Shown here: in pieces, positions 1-5,442 of the stretch
Position numbering within the stretch: position 1 is the stretch's first letter
Layout of the letters: every line of letters begins with the position of its first letter
NCBI GenBank assembly: GCA_016880225.1
Contig: JAEHDT010000291.1
Coordinates: 1 to 5,442, forward strand
DNA from: Gemmatimonadota bacterium
GTDB taxonomy: Bacteria; Gemmatimonadota; Gemmatimonadetes; Gemmatimonadales; GWC2-71-9
Reading direction: 5' to 3'
DNA length: 5,442 nt
The notes under the pieces: generated by a model
Told to the model about the DNA's origin: nothing
The model's database searches: none
Seen by the model: the letters and a program-made list of their open reading frames with translations, nothing else
Program-made: the position numbers and the translations under genes

Positions 1-1
1 C

Positions 2-1435
2 AAGGGCCTGCTCGCGGGCGGCGTGGACGGATTCATCCTGGAGACGTTTTCGGACGTCGCCGAGATCCACGAGGCGTTGCGGGCCGTGAAGAGCCTGTCC
101 GATCTCCCCGTGATCGCGCAGATGACGGTGGGCGACGACGGGCTCACGCTGTACGGCACCGCGCCCGAAACGTTCGCGGCCGCGCTCACGCTGTGGGGGG
201 CGGACGCCGTGGGGGTGAACTGCTCCGTCGGCCCGGCCGGCGTGCTCGAAGCGGTCGAGAAGCTCGTGAAGGCGACCGACCGTCCCATCTCCGCCGTCCC
301 GAACGCGGGCCTGCCGAAGGACGTGGGCGACCGCAAGATCTACCTCGCATCCCCCGAGTACATGGCGGCCTATGCGCGGCGGATGATCGAGGCGGGCGCG
401 CGCATCGTGGGCGGCTGCTGCGGCACGACCCCCGAGCACATCAAGAAGATCCGCGACTACGTGGCGAGCGTTGTGCCGCGCCACCAGCCGGTGGTCGTGT
501 CGCGCGACCTCGTCGCGCCGCCGGCCGGCGTCGAGGCGGTGCCGCTCGCCGAGCGGTCCCGCTGGGGAGCGAAGCTCGCGCGGGGCGAGCTGGTCACGAG
601 CGTCGAGATCGTGCCGCCACGCGGGGTCGATCCCGCGCCGATGTTCGCTCAGTGCCGCGCCCTCAAGGCGGCCGGCGTGGACGCCGTGAACGTCCCCGAC
701 GGCCCGAGGGCACAGAGCCGGATGGGCGCTCTGCTGTCGTCGCTGATGATCCAGCGCGAGGTGGGGATCGAGACGGTCACCCATTACTCCTGCCGCGATC
801 GCAACCTGCTCGGCATGCTATCGGACGTGCTGGGGGCCGCGGCGGCGGGTCTCCGCAACATCCTGATCATCACCGGAGACCCGCCCAAGATGGGTCCCTA
901 TCCCGACGCGACCGCCGTGTTCGACATCGACGCGATCGGGCTCACCAACCTCGTGTACCGTCTGAACCACGGCCTCGATCCGGGCGGCAACCCGATCGGC
1001 GCGCCCACCCGGTTCGCAATCGGTGTCGGCGTGAATCCGGCGGCGATCGATCCGGACCGGGAGCTGTCGCGGTTCGCGTGGAAGGTGGACGCGGGCGCCG
1101 ACTTCGCGGTCACGCAGCCGGTGTTCGATCCGCGACAGCTGGAGCAGTTCCTCAAGCGGGTGGAGCAGTTCCGCATCCCGATCGTGGCGGGCATCTGGCC
1201 CCTGGTCTCGCTGCGGAACGCCGAGTTCCTGGCGAACGAGGTGCCCGGAGTGTCGGTCCCCGATGCGGTGCTGGCCCGGATGCGGCAGGCGCAGGATAAG
1301 GGGAAGGAGGCCGCGCTCGCCGAAGGAGTGAAGGTCGCGCGCGAGATGTTCCAGCAGGTAAAGGGAATCGTGCACGGCGTGCAGGTGAGCGCGCCGTTCG
1401 GGCGGGTGGAGGTGGCGCTGGAGGTGTTCGGGTAA
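2..1435 (+). CDS. Bifunctional homocysteine S-methyltransferase / methylenetetrahydrofolate reductase (YitJ-type fusion), 5'-truncated by window edge
   Basis: The gene is open from base 2, so its start lies outside the window; 477 residues remain. The family is usually about 610 residues, so roughly 130 N-terminal residues are missing. The GTG at 23 is internal. Numbering from the codon at base 2, residues 1 to about 160 are the end of a zinc-dependent homocysteine S-methyltransferase barrel. The expected zinc cysteines are visible: C74 in GVNCSVGP and C139-C140 in GGCCGTTP. After a proline-rich linker, residues from about 190 form an MTHFR barrel that binds FAD and reduces 5,10-methylene-THF to 5-methyl-THF. 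Conserved signs are SVEIVPPRG (E202, aligned with the catalytic Glu of E. coli MetF), ITGDPPK (D293), KVDAGAD (361-367) and TQPVFD (Q372). In the family the N-terminal half methylates homocysteine to methionine. The enzyme is cytosolic. The methyl donor cannot be told from sequence. Family assignment is firm. Confidence 0.95.
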   Translation, partial: KGLLAGGVDGFILETFSDVAEIHEALRAVKSLSDLPVIAQMTVGDDGLTLYGTAPETFAAALTLWGADAVGVNCSVGPAGVLEAVEKLVKATDRPISAVPNAGLPKDVGDRKIYLASPEYMAAYARRMIEAGARIVGGCCGTTPEHIKKIRDYVASVVPRHQPVVVSRDLVAPPAGVEAVPLAERSRWGAKLARGELVTSVEIVPPRGVDPAPMFAQCRALKAAGVDAVNVPDGPRAQSRMGALLSSLMIQREVGIETVTHYSCRDRNLLGMLSDVLGAAAAGLRNILIITGDPPKMGPYPDATAVFDIDAIGLTNLVYRLNHGLDPGGNPIGAPTRFAIGVGVNPAAIDPDRELSRFAWKVDAGADFAVTQPVFDPRQLEQFLKRVEQFRIPIVAGIWPLVSLRNAEFLANEVPGVSVPDAVLARMRQAQDKGKEAALAEGVKVAREMFQQVKGIVHGVQVSAPFGRVEVALEVFG

Positions 1436-1456
1436 GAGTGTTAGGCTAGTGGCAGA

Positions 1457-2836
1457 ATGGTGCGCCGTCGCCTCGCAATCGCGCTGCTCCTGACGGGCCT
1501 CGCGCTCCCCACCGCGAGAGCGCCCGCCCAGCAGTCCCCACTGGCGCGCTTCATCCACCAAACCCGGCTCGACAACGGCCTCGACGTGATCGTCGTCGAG
1601 AATCACGCCGTCCCGCTCGCCACCGTGCTGGTCGCGGTTCACAATGGCGCGTTCACGCAGGACTCCGCCGAAGACGGGATGGCGCACCTGTACGAGCACC
1701 TGCTGTTCCGGTCGTACCACGGGCGGCCCGACGCGTTCGGCATCGAGGTGACGCGTCTGAACGGCGCCTACAACGGGGCCACCGCGGAGGAGGTCGTCTA
1801 CTACTACGTCACGGTCCCATCGAAGAACGTCGAGCGCGGGCTCAAGCTCGTGGCGCAGCTGGTGACCGAAGCCCGCTTCTCGAACGGCGACCTGAAGGAC
1901 GAGCGGCCGGTGGTGCTCGACGAGCTGCAGCGCAATACCTCGGACCCCGAGCGCGAGCTGACGCGCCACGTGGACCAGATGCTGTGGGGCGCCTCGTGGA
2001 GCCGCAAAGACGTCGGCGGCGACAGCGCGTCGCTCGCGGGGATCACCGTAGACCGGTTGAAGCAGGTGTACGCGCGCTATTACGTGCCCAACAACGCCGC
2101 GCTCATCGTCACCGGCGACGTGTCGAGCGACCAGGTCTTCGAGCGGGCGGCGAAGGAGTTCCATGATTGGACCCGCGGGCCCGACCCGTTCGCCGACCAT
2201 CCCATCCCCCCCGTGACGCCGCGGACCGCCAGCACGGCCGTGATCCTCCCGCACGACGTCCGCGACGTGACCATCCGGATCGCCCTGCAGGGACCGGGCG
2301 TGGGGGGCGACACGGCGGCGACGTACGCTGCCGACGCCCTGTTCGACGTGCTGAACGACCCCACCTCCGCCTTCCAGCACCGCCTCGTGGACCTCGGGCC
2401 GTTCCAGTCGGTGACCGGCTACTACCTCACGCTCGACCACACCGGACCGATCCAGTTCGTGGGGAAGACCACGGCGCAGCGCGCGCAGAGCGCGCTGCTC
2501 ATGCTGCTGGACGAGCTCGACAACCTCGACGTGCTCGAGGGGGTGGGCGACGAGGACCTCGCCATCGCCAAGAAGCGCCGTGACGTGTCCATGGCGCTGA
2601 CGGTCGAGCAGACGTCCATGTTGGCGCCGGAGCTCGCCGCCTGGTGGGGCAGCGCGGGCCTGGAGTACTACCTCGGTTATCACGGCCGCATGCGCGCGCA
2701 GACGGTGGACGATCTGCGGCGCTTCGCGCGCGCCTACATCGTGAACCGGCCGCGCGTCATCGGCGTGCTCGCCCCGGCCGACGTCACGCAGTCGCTCGCC
2801 GCCTGGCTGCGGCAGGGCAAGCGGAGCACGCCATGA
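1457..2836 (+). CDS. M16 family zinc metallopeptidase, catalytic subunit, exported
   Basis: A 459-residue pitrilysin-family (M16B-like) peptidase. A Sec signal peptide covers residues 1-24: RRR, a hydrophobic run LAIALLLTGLALPTA, then a likely cut after APA before Q25. Mature protein is therefore probably periplasmic. The N-terminal M16 domain (about 35-185) carries the inverted zinc motif H77-L-Y-E80-H81, with the third ligand E156 in VVLDEL, 74 residues after H81 as expected for the family. The conserved NGAYNGATAEE and YYYVTVP segment follows the motif. The M16_C domain (about 195-375) includes YYVPNNAALIVTGDV. At the place where full M16B proteins carry the R/Y substrate-binding pair (RExRGLxY), this protein reads LVDLGPFQ, with L310 and Q317 instead of Arg and Tyr. 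The start ATG is chosen because it gives the signal peptide; its ribosome binding site is weak. It sits 21 bases after the fusion enzyme and overlaps its partner by 4 bases. Substrate unknown. Confidence 0.93.
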   Translation: MVRRRLAIALLLTGLALPTARAPAQQSPLARFIHQTRLDNGLDVIVVENHAVPLATVLVAVHNGAFTQDSAEDGMAHLYEHLLFRSYHGRPDAFGIEVTRLNGAYNGATAEEVVYYYVTVPSKNVERGLKLVAQLVTEARFSNGDLKDERPVVLDELQRNTSDPERELTRHVDQMLWGASWSRKDVGGDSASLAGITVDRLKQVYARYYVPNNAALIVTGDVSSDQVFERAAKEFHDWTRGPDPFADHPIPPVTPRTASTAVILPHDVRDVTIRIALQGPGVGGDTAATYAADALFDVLNDPTSAFQHRLVDLGPFQSVTGYYLTLDHTGPIQFVGKTTAQRAQSALLMLLDELDNLDVLEGVGDEDLAIAKKRRDVSMALTVEQTSMLAPELAAWWGSAGLEYYLGYHGRMRAQTVDDLRRFARAYIVNRPRVIGVLAPADVTQSLAAWLRQGKRSTP

Positions 2837-4131
2837 CCGCCGCGGCGCTGCTCCTCGCGCCCCTGCTGTTCGCGGCCGGGCCGGGCGGGCCGGGCGACGG
2901 TCCGCCCGACACGCTCACCGTCGCGTACGACGTCTCCGGCGTCCACGTCGTCCAGCGGCTCTTGCCCGCGAGCGACATCGTCGCCGTGCGGCTCTACCTG
3001 CTCGGCGGCACCCGGCAGCTGACCGAGCGCACCGCCGGCATCGAGGCGCTGCTGCTGCGCGCCTCCGCCTCCGGCACCGAACAATTCCCCGGGGCCGCAG
3101 CCCGCCGCGCGATGGATGCGACGGGGAGCTTCGTCACGCTCGAGCCGGACGTGGACTGGACCGTGTTCGGCTTCACGGGACTGGCGGCGGACGTGGACGC
3201 CGCGTGGCGGGTGTTCGCGGACCGCCTGCTCCACCCCACGCTCTCGGAGCAGGGGGTCGCTCAAGCGCGGGCCCGGCTTCTGTCGGAAGCGCGGCGCCGC
3301 TACACCGAGCCGGACGAGCGGCTCCAGGCGCTCGCCATGCAGGCCCTGTTTCGCGGTCATCCCTACGCGCTCGACCCCCAGGGCACCGAAACGTCGCTCG
3401 CCGGGCTTACCCTCGACGACCTGAAGACGTACGAGCGGGACCAGATGGTCACCTCGCGCATGCTCCTCACCGTCGTCGGCAACGTCACCCGGGCCCAGGT
3501 CGAGTCGCTGGTGACGGCGACGCTGGGCCGGCAGCCGCGTGGCGCCTATGTGTGGGCGCTGCCGCCGGCCGCGCCCCCGGCCCGGCCACACTGGCTCATC
3601 GAGCACCGCCAGATCCCCACGACCTACTTGCTCGGCCTGTTCGCCGGTCCCTTGCCCACCAGCCGCTCCTACTGGGCCTTCCGGGTCGCGACGGCGCTGC
3701 TCTCCTCCGGCCTGAATCGAGCCATCCGCACCGAGCGGGGGCTGTCGTACGCGGCGTACGCGCCGTATCGCGAGTGCGCCATTCCCGTCGGCGGTGCCTA
3801 CGTGAGCACGCCCAAGCCGGACAAGGTGCTGACCCTGATGGTGGAGCAAATCGAGGAGCTGGGTGGCCGGGAGCTCGACTACTTCGGGCTGTCGCGCTTC
3901 ATCGACAGCTTCAGTTTCGACTACCTCGCGGAGAACGCCACGGCGGCGGGCCAGGCCGATTTCCTGGCGCGTGCCGAGCTCTACCTCGGCGGCTACCAGC
4001 ACGGCGACGAGTTCACGAAGCGCCTTCACGGGGTGTCGCCGCGCGACATCCAAGTGGTGGTGGCGCAGTACATGACGGCCATCCAGTACGCCTATCTGGG
4101 CGATACCACCCGCATGCACGGGCACTGGTAG
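2833..4131 (+). CDS. M16 family protein, non-catalytic partner subunit (zinc motif lost, R/Y motif kept)
   Basis: A 432-residue M16-like protein. The open frame runs upstream to about 2644, but that part is an arginine-rich shadow of the preceding gene. ATG 2833 has GGAG at 2823-2826 with a 6-base spacer, overlaps the previous stop as ATGA, and gives a hydrophobic N-terminus (AAALLLAPLLFAA). This leader has no positive charge and only a poor cleavage site, so export is likely but less clear than for the partner. Domains are M16 N-terminal-like about 35-180 and M16_C about 190-370 (TSRMLLTVVGNVTRAQ). Where active members have HxxEH, alignment on the preceding glycine gives A72-L-L-L-R76, so all three zinc/catalytic positions are gone. 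The substrate-binding R/Y pair is intact: R299 and Y306 in IRTERGLSY. By analogy with heterodimeric M16B peptidases and mitochondrial processing peptidase, it should pair with the upstream catalytic subunit to close the chamber. It is unlikely to be active alone. Confidence 0.92.
   Translation: MTAAALLLAPLLFAAGPGGPGDGPPDTLTVAYDVSGVHVVQRLLPASDIVAVRLYLLGGTRQLTERTAGIEALLLRASASGTEQFPGAAARRAMDATGSFVTLEPDVDWTVFGFTGLAADVDAAWRVFADRLLHPTLSEQGVAQARARLLSEARRRYTEPDERLQALAMQALFRGHPYALDPQGTETSLAGLTLDDLKTYERDQMVTSRMLLTVVGNVTRAQVESLVTATLGRQPRGAYVWALPPAAPPARPHWLIEHRQIPTTYLLGLFAGPLPTSRSYWAFRVATALLSSGLNRAIRTERGLSYAAYAPYRECAIPVGGAYVSTPKPDKVLTLMVEQIEELGGRELDYFGLSRFIDSFSFDYLAENATAAGQADFLARAELYLGGYQHGDEFTKRLHGVSPRDIQVVVAQYMTAIQYAYLGDTTRMHGHW
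2878..2895 (+). repeat. Perfect tandem 9-base repeat (two copies of GGGCCGGGC) in frame
   Basis: Copies at 2878-2886 and 2887-2895 are identical and in frame, encoding GPG-GPG (residues 16-21 of the second M16 protein), directly after its hydrophobic leader. Gain or loss of a copy would keep the frame and change only linker length. Confidence 0.8.
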
Positions 4132-4163
4132 CGACGCAGGCGCGGGGCGCTTCCTTGTGCCCG
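4119..4163 (+). terminator. Possible nested hairpin at the end of the M16 operon (weak terminator candidate)
   Basis: The 7-base arms CGGGCAC (4119-4125) and GTGCCCG (4157-4163) are perfectly complementary and bracket the TAG stop at 4129-4131. Inside lies a smaller hairpin, AGGCGC (4138-4143), loop GGG, GCGCTT (4147-4152), with one G-U pair. There is no run of Ts after either stem, only TTCCTT after the inner one, so a standard intrinsic terminator is not shown. The right arm overlaps the proposed -35 box at 4155-4160. The structure may be chance in such GC-rich DNA. Confidence 0.25.
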
Positions 4164-4183
4164 GCCGTCCGGCCGCTCATACT
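4155..4183 (+). promoter_or_regulatory. Possible sigma70-type promoter for the lipoprotein cluster
   Basis: TTGTGC (4155-4160) and CATACT (4178-4183) are separated by exactly 17 bases, matching 3 of 6 and 4 of 6 consensus positions. They lie in the only sizeable gap of the window, about 50 bases before the lipoprotein start. The spacer contains two copies of CCGGCCG (4161-4167 and 4169-4175), which could be an operator or simply GC bias. The A/T-containing CATACT stands out from its surroundings, but the match is modest. Confidence 0.3.
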
Positions 4184-4222
4184 CCATGGCTCTCTCCCAG
4201 CCGTTGCCCACTCACCCTTAGC

Positions 4223-4228
4223 GGGAGG
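4223..4228 (+). promoter_or_regulatory. Strong Shine-Dalgarno GGGAGG deciding the lipoprotein start
   Basis: GGGAGG lies 6 bases before ATG 4235 and 3 bases before ATG 4232. The spacing favours 4235, though both are possible. It is the clearest ribosome binding site in the window and argues against the in-frame GTG at 4157. Confidence 0.75.
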
Positions 4229-4234
4229 AACATG

Positions 4235-4672
4235 ATGCGCACGTTGCTCTGTGCAGCGCTTGCGGCTGCCGCATGCGCTCCGGGAGACCGGTCGCGCGCC
4301 GCAGCCCCGTCGGGACCGGCCCAGAAGTACGCCGGGACGTGGGAAGGCCGCTCGTATCGCAGTGCGTCAGACACTGGTACGCCGTTCCAGATCGTGGCGG
4401 GTGTGGCGGCGGACGGCACGTTGCGCAGCACGTTGACCTTCACGGGCGTCGTGGCCCCCCCTGTGCCGATCCGCGCGCGTCAGGTCAGCGACACGTCGCT
4501 CGTGAACGAGATCGGACCGTACCACAGCCCGACGGCGAACGCGGACGTCGTGACGACCGCCACGGGCAGGCTGCGGGGCGATTCCTTGAACGGCACATTC
4601 GAGATGCGACCGGCGGGCGGCGGCAACCCGATCGTGAGCGGCACCTTCCGCTCGAGGCGAGTCGTGCAGTAG
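4235..4672 (+). CDS. Small probable lipoprotein of unknown function
   Basis: A 145-residue protein I do not recognise. The N-terminus MRTLLCAALAAAACAPG has one Arg, a short hydrophobic stretch and a permissive lipobox (A-A-A-C14), so it is probably lipidated at C14 and tethered on the periplasmic side of a membrane. A short Ala/Gly/Pro-rich spacer follows. The rest (from about residue 30, KYAGTWEGRSY) alternates short hydrophobic strands with polar turns: FQIVAG, TLRSTLTFTG, NGTFEMRP and IVSGTFRSRRV. This suggests a small beta-sheet or barrel fold, as in lipocalin-like proteins that open with a G-T-W strand, but no family can be named. Only C6, inside the leader, and C14 are cysteines. The start is chosen on GGGAGG at 4223-4228; ATG 4232 would add one Met. 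The DUF1761 gene begins 18 bases after the stop, suggesting co-transcription. Confidence 0.8.
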   Translation: MRTLLCAALAAAACAPGDRSRAAAPSGPAQKYAGTWEGRSYRSASDTGTPFQIVAGVAADGTLRSTLTFTGVVAPPVPIRARQVSDTSLVNEIGPYHSPTANADVVTTATGRLRGDSLNGTFEMRPAGGGNPIVSGTFRSRRVVQ

Positions 4673-4678
4673 CCGAGC

Positions 4679-4688
4679 GGCGCGCGCC
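4679..4688. repeat. Perfect 10-base palindrome GGCGCGCGCC just before the DUF1761 start
   Basis: The sequence equals its own reverse complement and ends 2 bases before ATG 4691, occupying the place where a Shine-Dalgarno would be. It may reflect base composition only. Confidence 0.6.
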
Positions 4689-4690
4689 CC

Positions 4691-5110
4691 ATGCCCACGG
4701 CAAACGTCAACATCGTCGCCGTCCTCGTCGCCGCGCTCCTGACGTTCGTGCTCGGCGCGTTCTGGTATTCCCCGATCCTGTTCGCCAAACAGTGGATGGC
4801 GGCGCAGGGGTACACGCCCGAGAAGCTCCAAACGATGAAGCAGCGCGGCGGAGCACGCGCCTACGTCGTGTCGATCGCGTGTTACCTGGTCACGGCCTAC
4901 GTGCTGGCGCTGCTCGTCTCTTACACGAACTCGACGACGCTGGCGCAGGGGCTGTGGCTCGGGTTCCTGTCGTGGCTCGGGTTCGCCGCCACGATCGGCC
5001 TCACGGCCCACGTGTTCTCCGAGAAGCCGATCGCCGCCTGGGTCATCGACGCGGGATATCAGCTCGCCTACCTCGTGATCATGGGAGCCCTGCTGTCGGT
5101 GTGGCGCTGA
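4691..5110 (+). CDS. DUF1761 family integral membrane protein
   Basis: A 139-residue protein with four likely transmembrane helices: about residues 6-30, 57-78, 84-109 and 113-137. Helix 1 ends in the AFWYSPILFAKQWM segment typical of DUF1761 proteins (small membrane proteins with a W-Y-S-P signature and a K-W or Q-W pair after it). The loop after helix 1 (residues 36-56, YTPEKLQTMKQRGGARA) is hydrophilic and basic. Length is normal for the family, whose function is not established. ATG 4691 is the first start in frame and sits directly before helix 1. No good Shine-Dalgarno is seen; a GC-only palindrome fills that position. It lies 18 bases after the lipoprotein gene and 4 bases before the oxidoreductase gene, so it is probably the middle gene of a three-gene unit. 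Confidence 0.88.
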   Translation: MPTANVNIVAVLVAALLTFVLGAFWYSPILFAKQWMAAQGYTPEKLQTMKQRGGARAYVVSIACYLVTAYVLALLVSYTNSTTLAQGLWLGFLSWLGFAATIGLTAHVFSEKPIAAWVIDAGYQLAYLVIMGALLSVWR

Positions 5111-5114
5111 GGGC

Positions 5115-5442
5115 GTGACCCGCACGGCGCTCGTCGCCGGGGCGTCGGGGCTCGTCGGCGGCCACGTGCTCCGCCTGCTGCTCGACGATCCCCAGTACGA
5201 CCGGGTCACCGCGCTCGGGCGCCGCGCCGTGCCCGTCACGCACAAGAAGCTGGCGCAGCGCGTCGTGGACTTCGGCCGGTTGGCGGAGGTCGCGGACTTC
5301 CCCCGCGTGCACGATGTGTTCTGTTGCCTCGGGACGACCATCCGGCAGGCGGGTTCGCAGGCGGAGTTCCGCAAGGTCGATTACGGCTACGTGATGGAGC
5401 TCGCCCGCGTGGCGCTGCGCCACCGCGCGGCGCAGTTCCTGG
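5115..5442 (+). CDS. Atypical SDR / HTATIP2-like NAD(P)-binding oxidoreductase, 3'-truncated by window edge
   Basis: The first 109 residues are present and the gene continues past the right edge. The start is GTG 5115, 4 bases after the DUF1761 stop; the frame is closed by a stop at 5076-5078 and no other good start lies between. The protein opens with TRTALVAGASGLVGGHVL, a Rossmann beta-alpha-beta unit with the GxxGxxG dinucleotide motif (G9, G12, G15). TALGRR follows strand 2, as in NADP-preferring extended or atypical SDRs. The segment VFCCLGTTIRQAGSQAEFRKVDY (written here by its ends: VFCCLGTT then FRKVDY) closely resembles the human HTATIP2/TIP30 and yeast Fmp52 family. Bacterial members are usually annotated as NAD(P)-dependent epimerase or oxidoreductase of unknown substrate. 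The YxxxK catalytic region is not in the window. The ribosome binding site is weak (GAGGG abuts the start), so translation may be coupled to the upstream gene. Confidence 0.87.
   Translation, partial: MTRTALVAGASGLVGGHVLRLLLDDPQYDRVTALGRRAVPVTHKKLAQRVVDFGRLAEVADFPRVHDVFCCLGTTIRQAGSQAEFRKVDYGYVMELARVALRHRAAQFL

Noticed and set aside
23..25. GTG as true start of the fusion enzyme
   Set aside because: The frame is open to the window edge and the residues before it (KGLLAGG) continue the methyltransferase barrel; the family needs about 130 more N-terminal residues.
818..2683. Antisense open frame of 621 codons on the - strand
   Set aside because: It runs opposite both the fusion enzyme and the M16 catalytic gene, which have clear family motifs. 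The translation is rich in R, H, V and E with no recognisable domain, as expected for the mirror frame of high-GC genes.
2644..2832. Upstream extension of the second M16 gene
   Set aside because: The extension is an Arg-rich shadow of the first M16 gene and would remove the hydrophobic leader from the N-terminus.
2734..4125. Antisense open frame of 463 codons on the - strand
   Set aside because: It is opposite the second M16 gene, low in complexity and without motifs; a codon-bias shadow.
4157..4234. Longer N-terminus of the lipoprotein starting at GTG 4157
   Set aside because: It would bury the signal peptide behind 26 residues and ignore the strong GGGAGG before ATG 4235.
3204..4235. A + strand 343-codon frame inside the second M16 gene
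   Set aside because: The Arg/Ala/Gly/Pro-rich translation is typical of an out-of-phase reading of a GC-rich gene; the overlapping frame carries the M16 motifs.
4367..5374. Antisense open frame of 335 codons on the - strand
   Set aside because: It spans three + strand genes, is Arg/Ser/His-rich and has no domain; a shadow.

Overview
The window is a densely coded, very GC-rich bacterial segment in which every supported gene lies on the + strand. The signal peptides, a periplasmic-type M16 peptidase pair and a lipoprotein suggest a Gram-negative-type envelope. The gene content and codon bias would suit a Gemmatimonadota-like bacterium, but no rRNA or clade marker is present, so this is a weak inference.

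Left part (2-1435): the 3' three-quarters of a fused homocysteine S-methyltransferase / methylenetetrahydrofolate reductase (YitJ type), cut by the left edge. Middle (1457-4131): two M16 family proteins encoded back to back with a 4-base ATGA overlap. The first keeps the inverted zinc motif HLYEH and the downstream Glu but has lost the R/Y substrate-binding pair. The second has lost the zinc motif but keeps the R/Y pair. They are best read as the catalytic and non-catalytic halves of one exported M16B heterodimeric peptidase.

Right part: a roughly 100-base gap (4132-4234) holds a possible hairpin and a possible sigma70-type promoter. A second tight cluster follows: a small probable lipoprotein of unknown function (4235-4672), a four-helix DUF1761 membrane protein (4691-5110), and the start of an atypical SDR / HTATIP2-like oxidoreductase (5115 to the right edge).

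The fusion enzyme and the peptidase pair are only 21 bases apart with no visible terminator and may be co-transcribed, although no functional link is evident. The last three genes are also closely spaced (18 and 4 bases) and look like a second transcription unit. No stretch over 300 bases lacks a gene. I saw no RNA gene, mobile element or CRISPR array. Most of the window is ordinary. The point most worth following is the reciprocal loss of motifs in the M16 pair.
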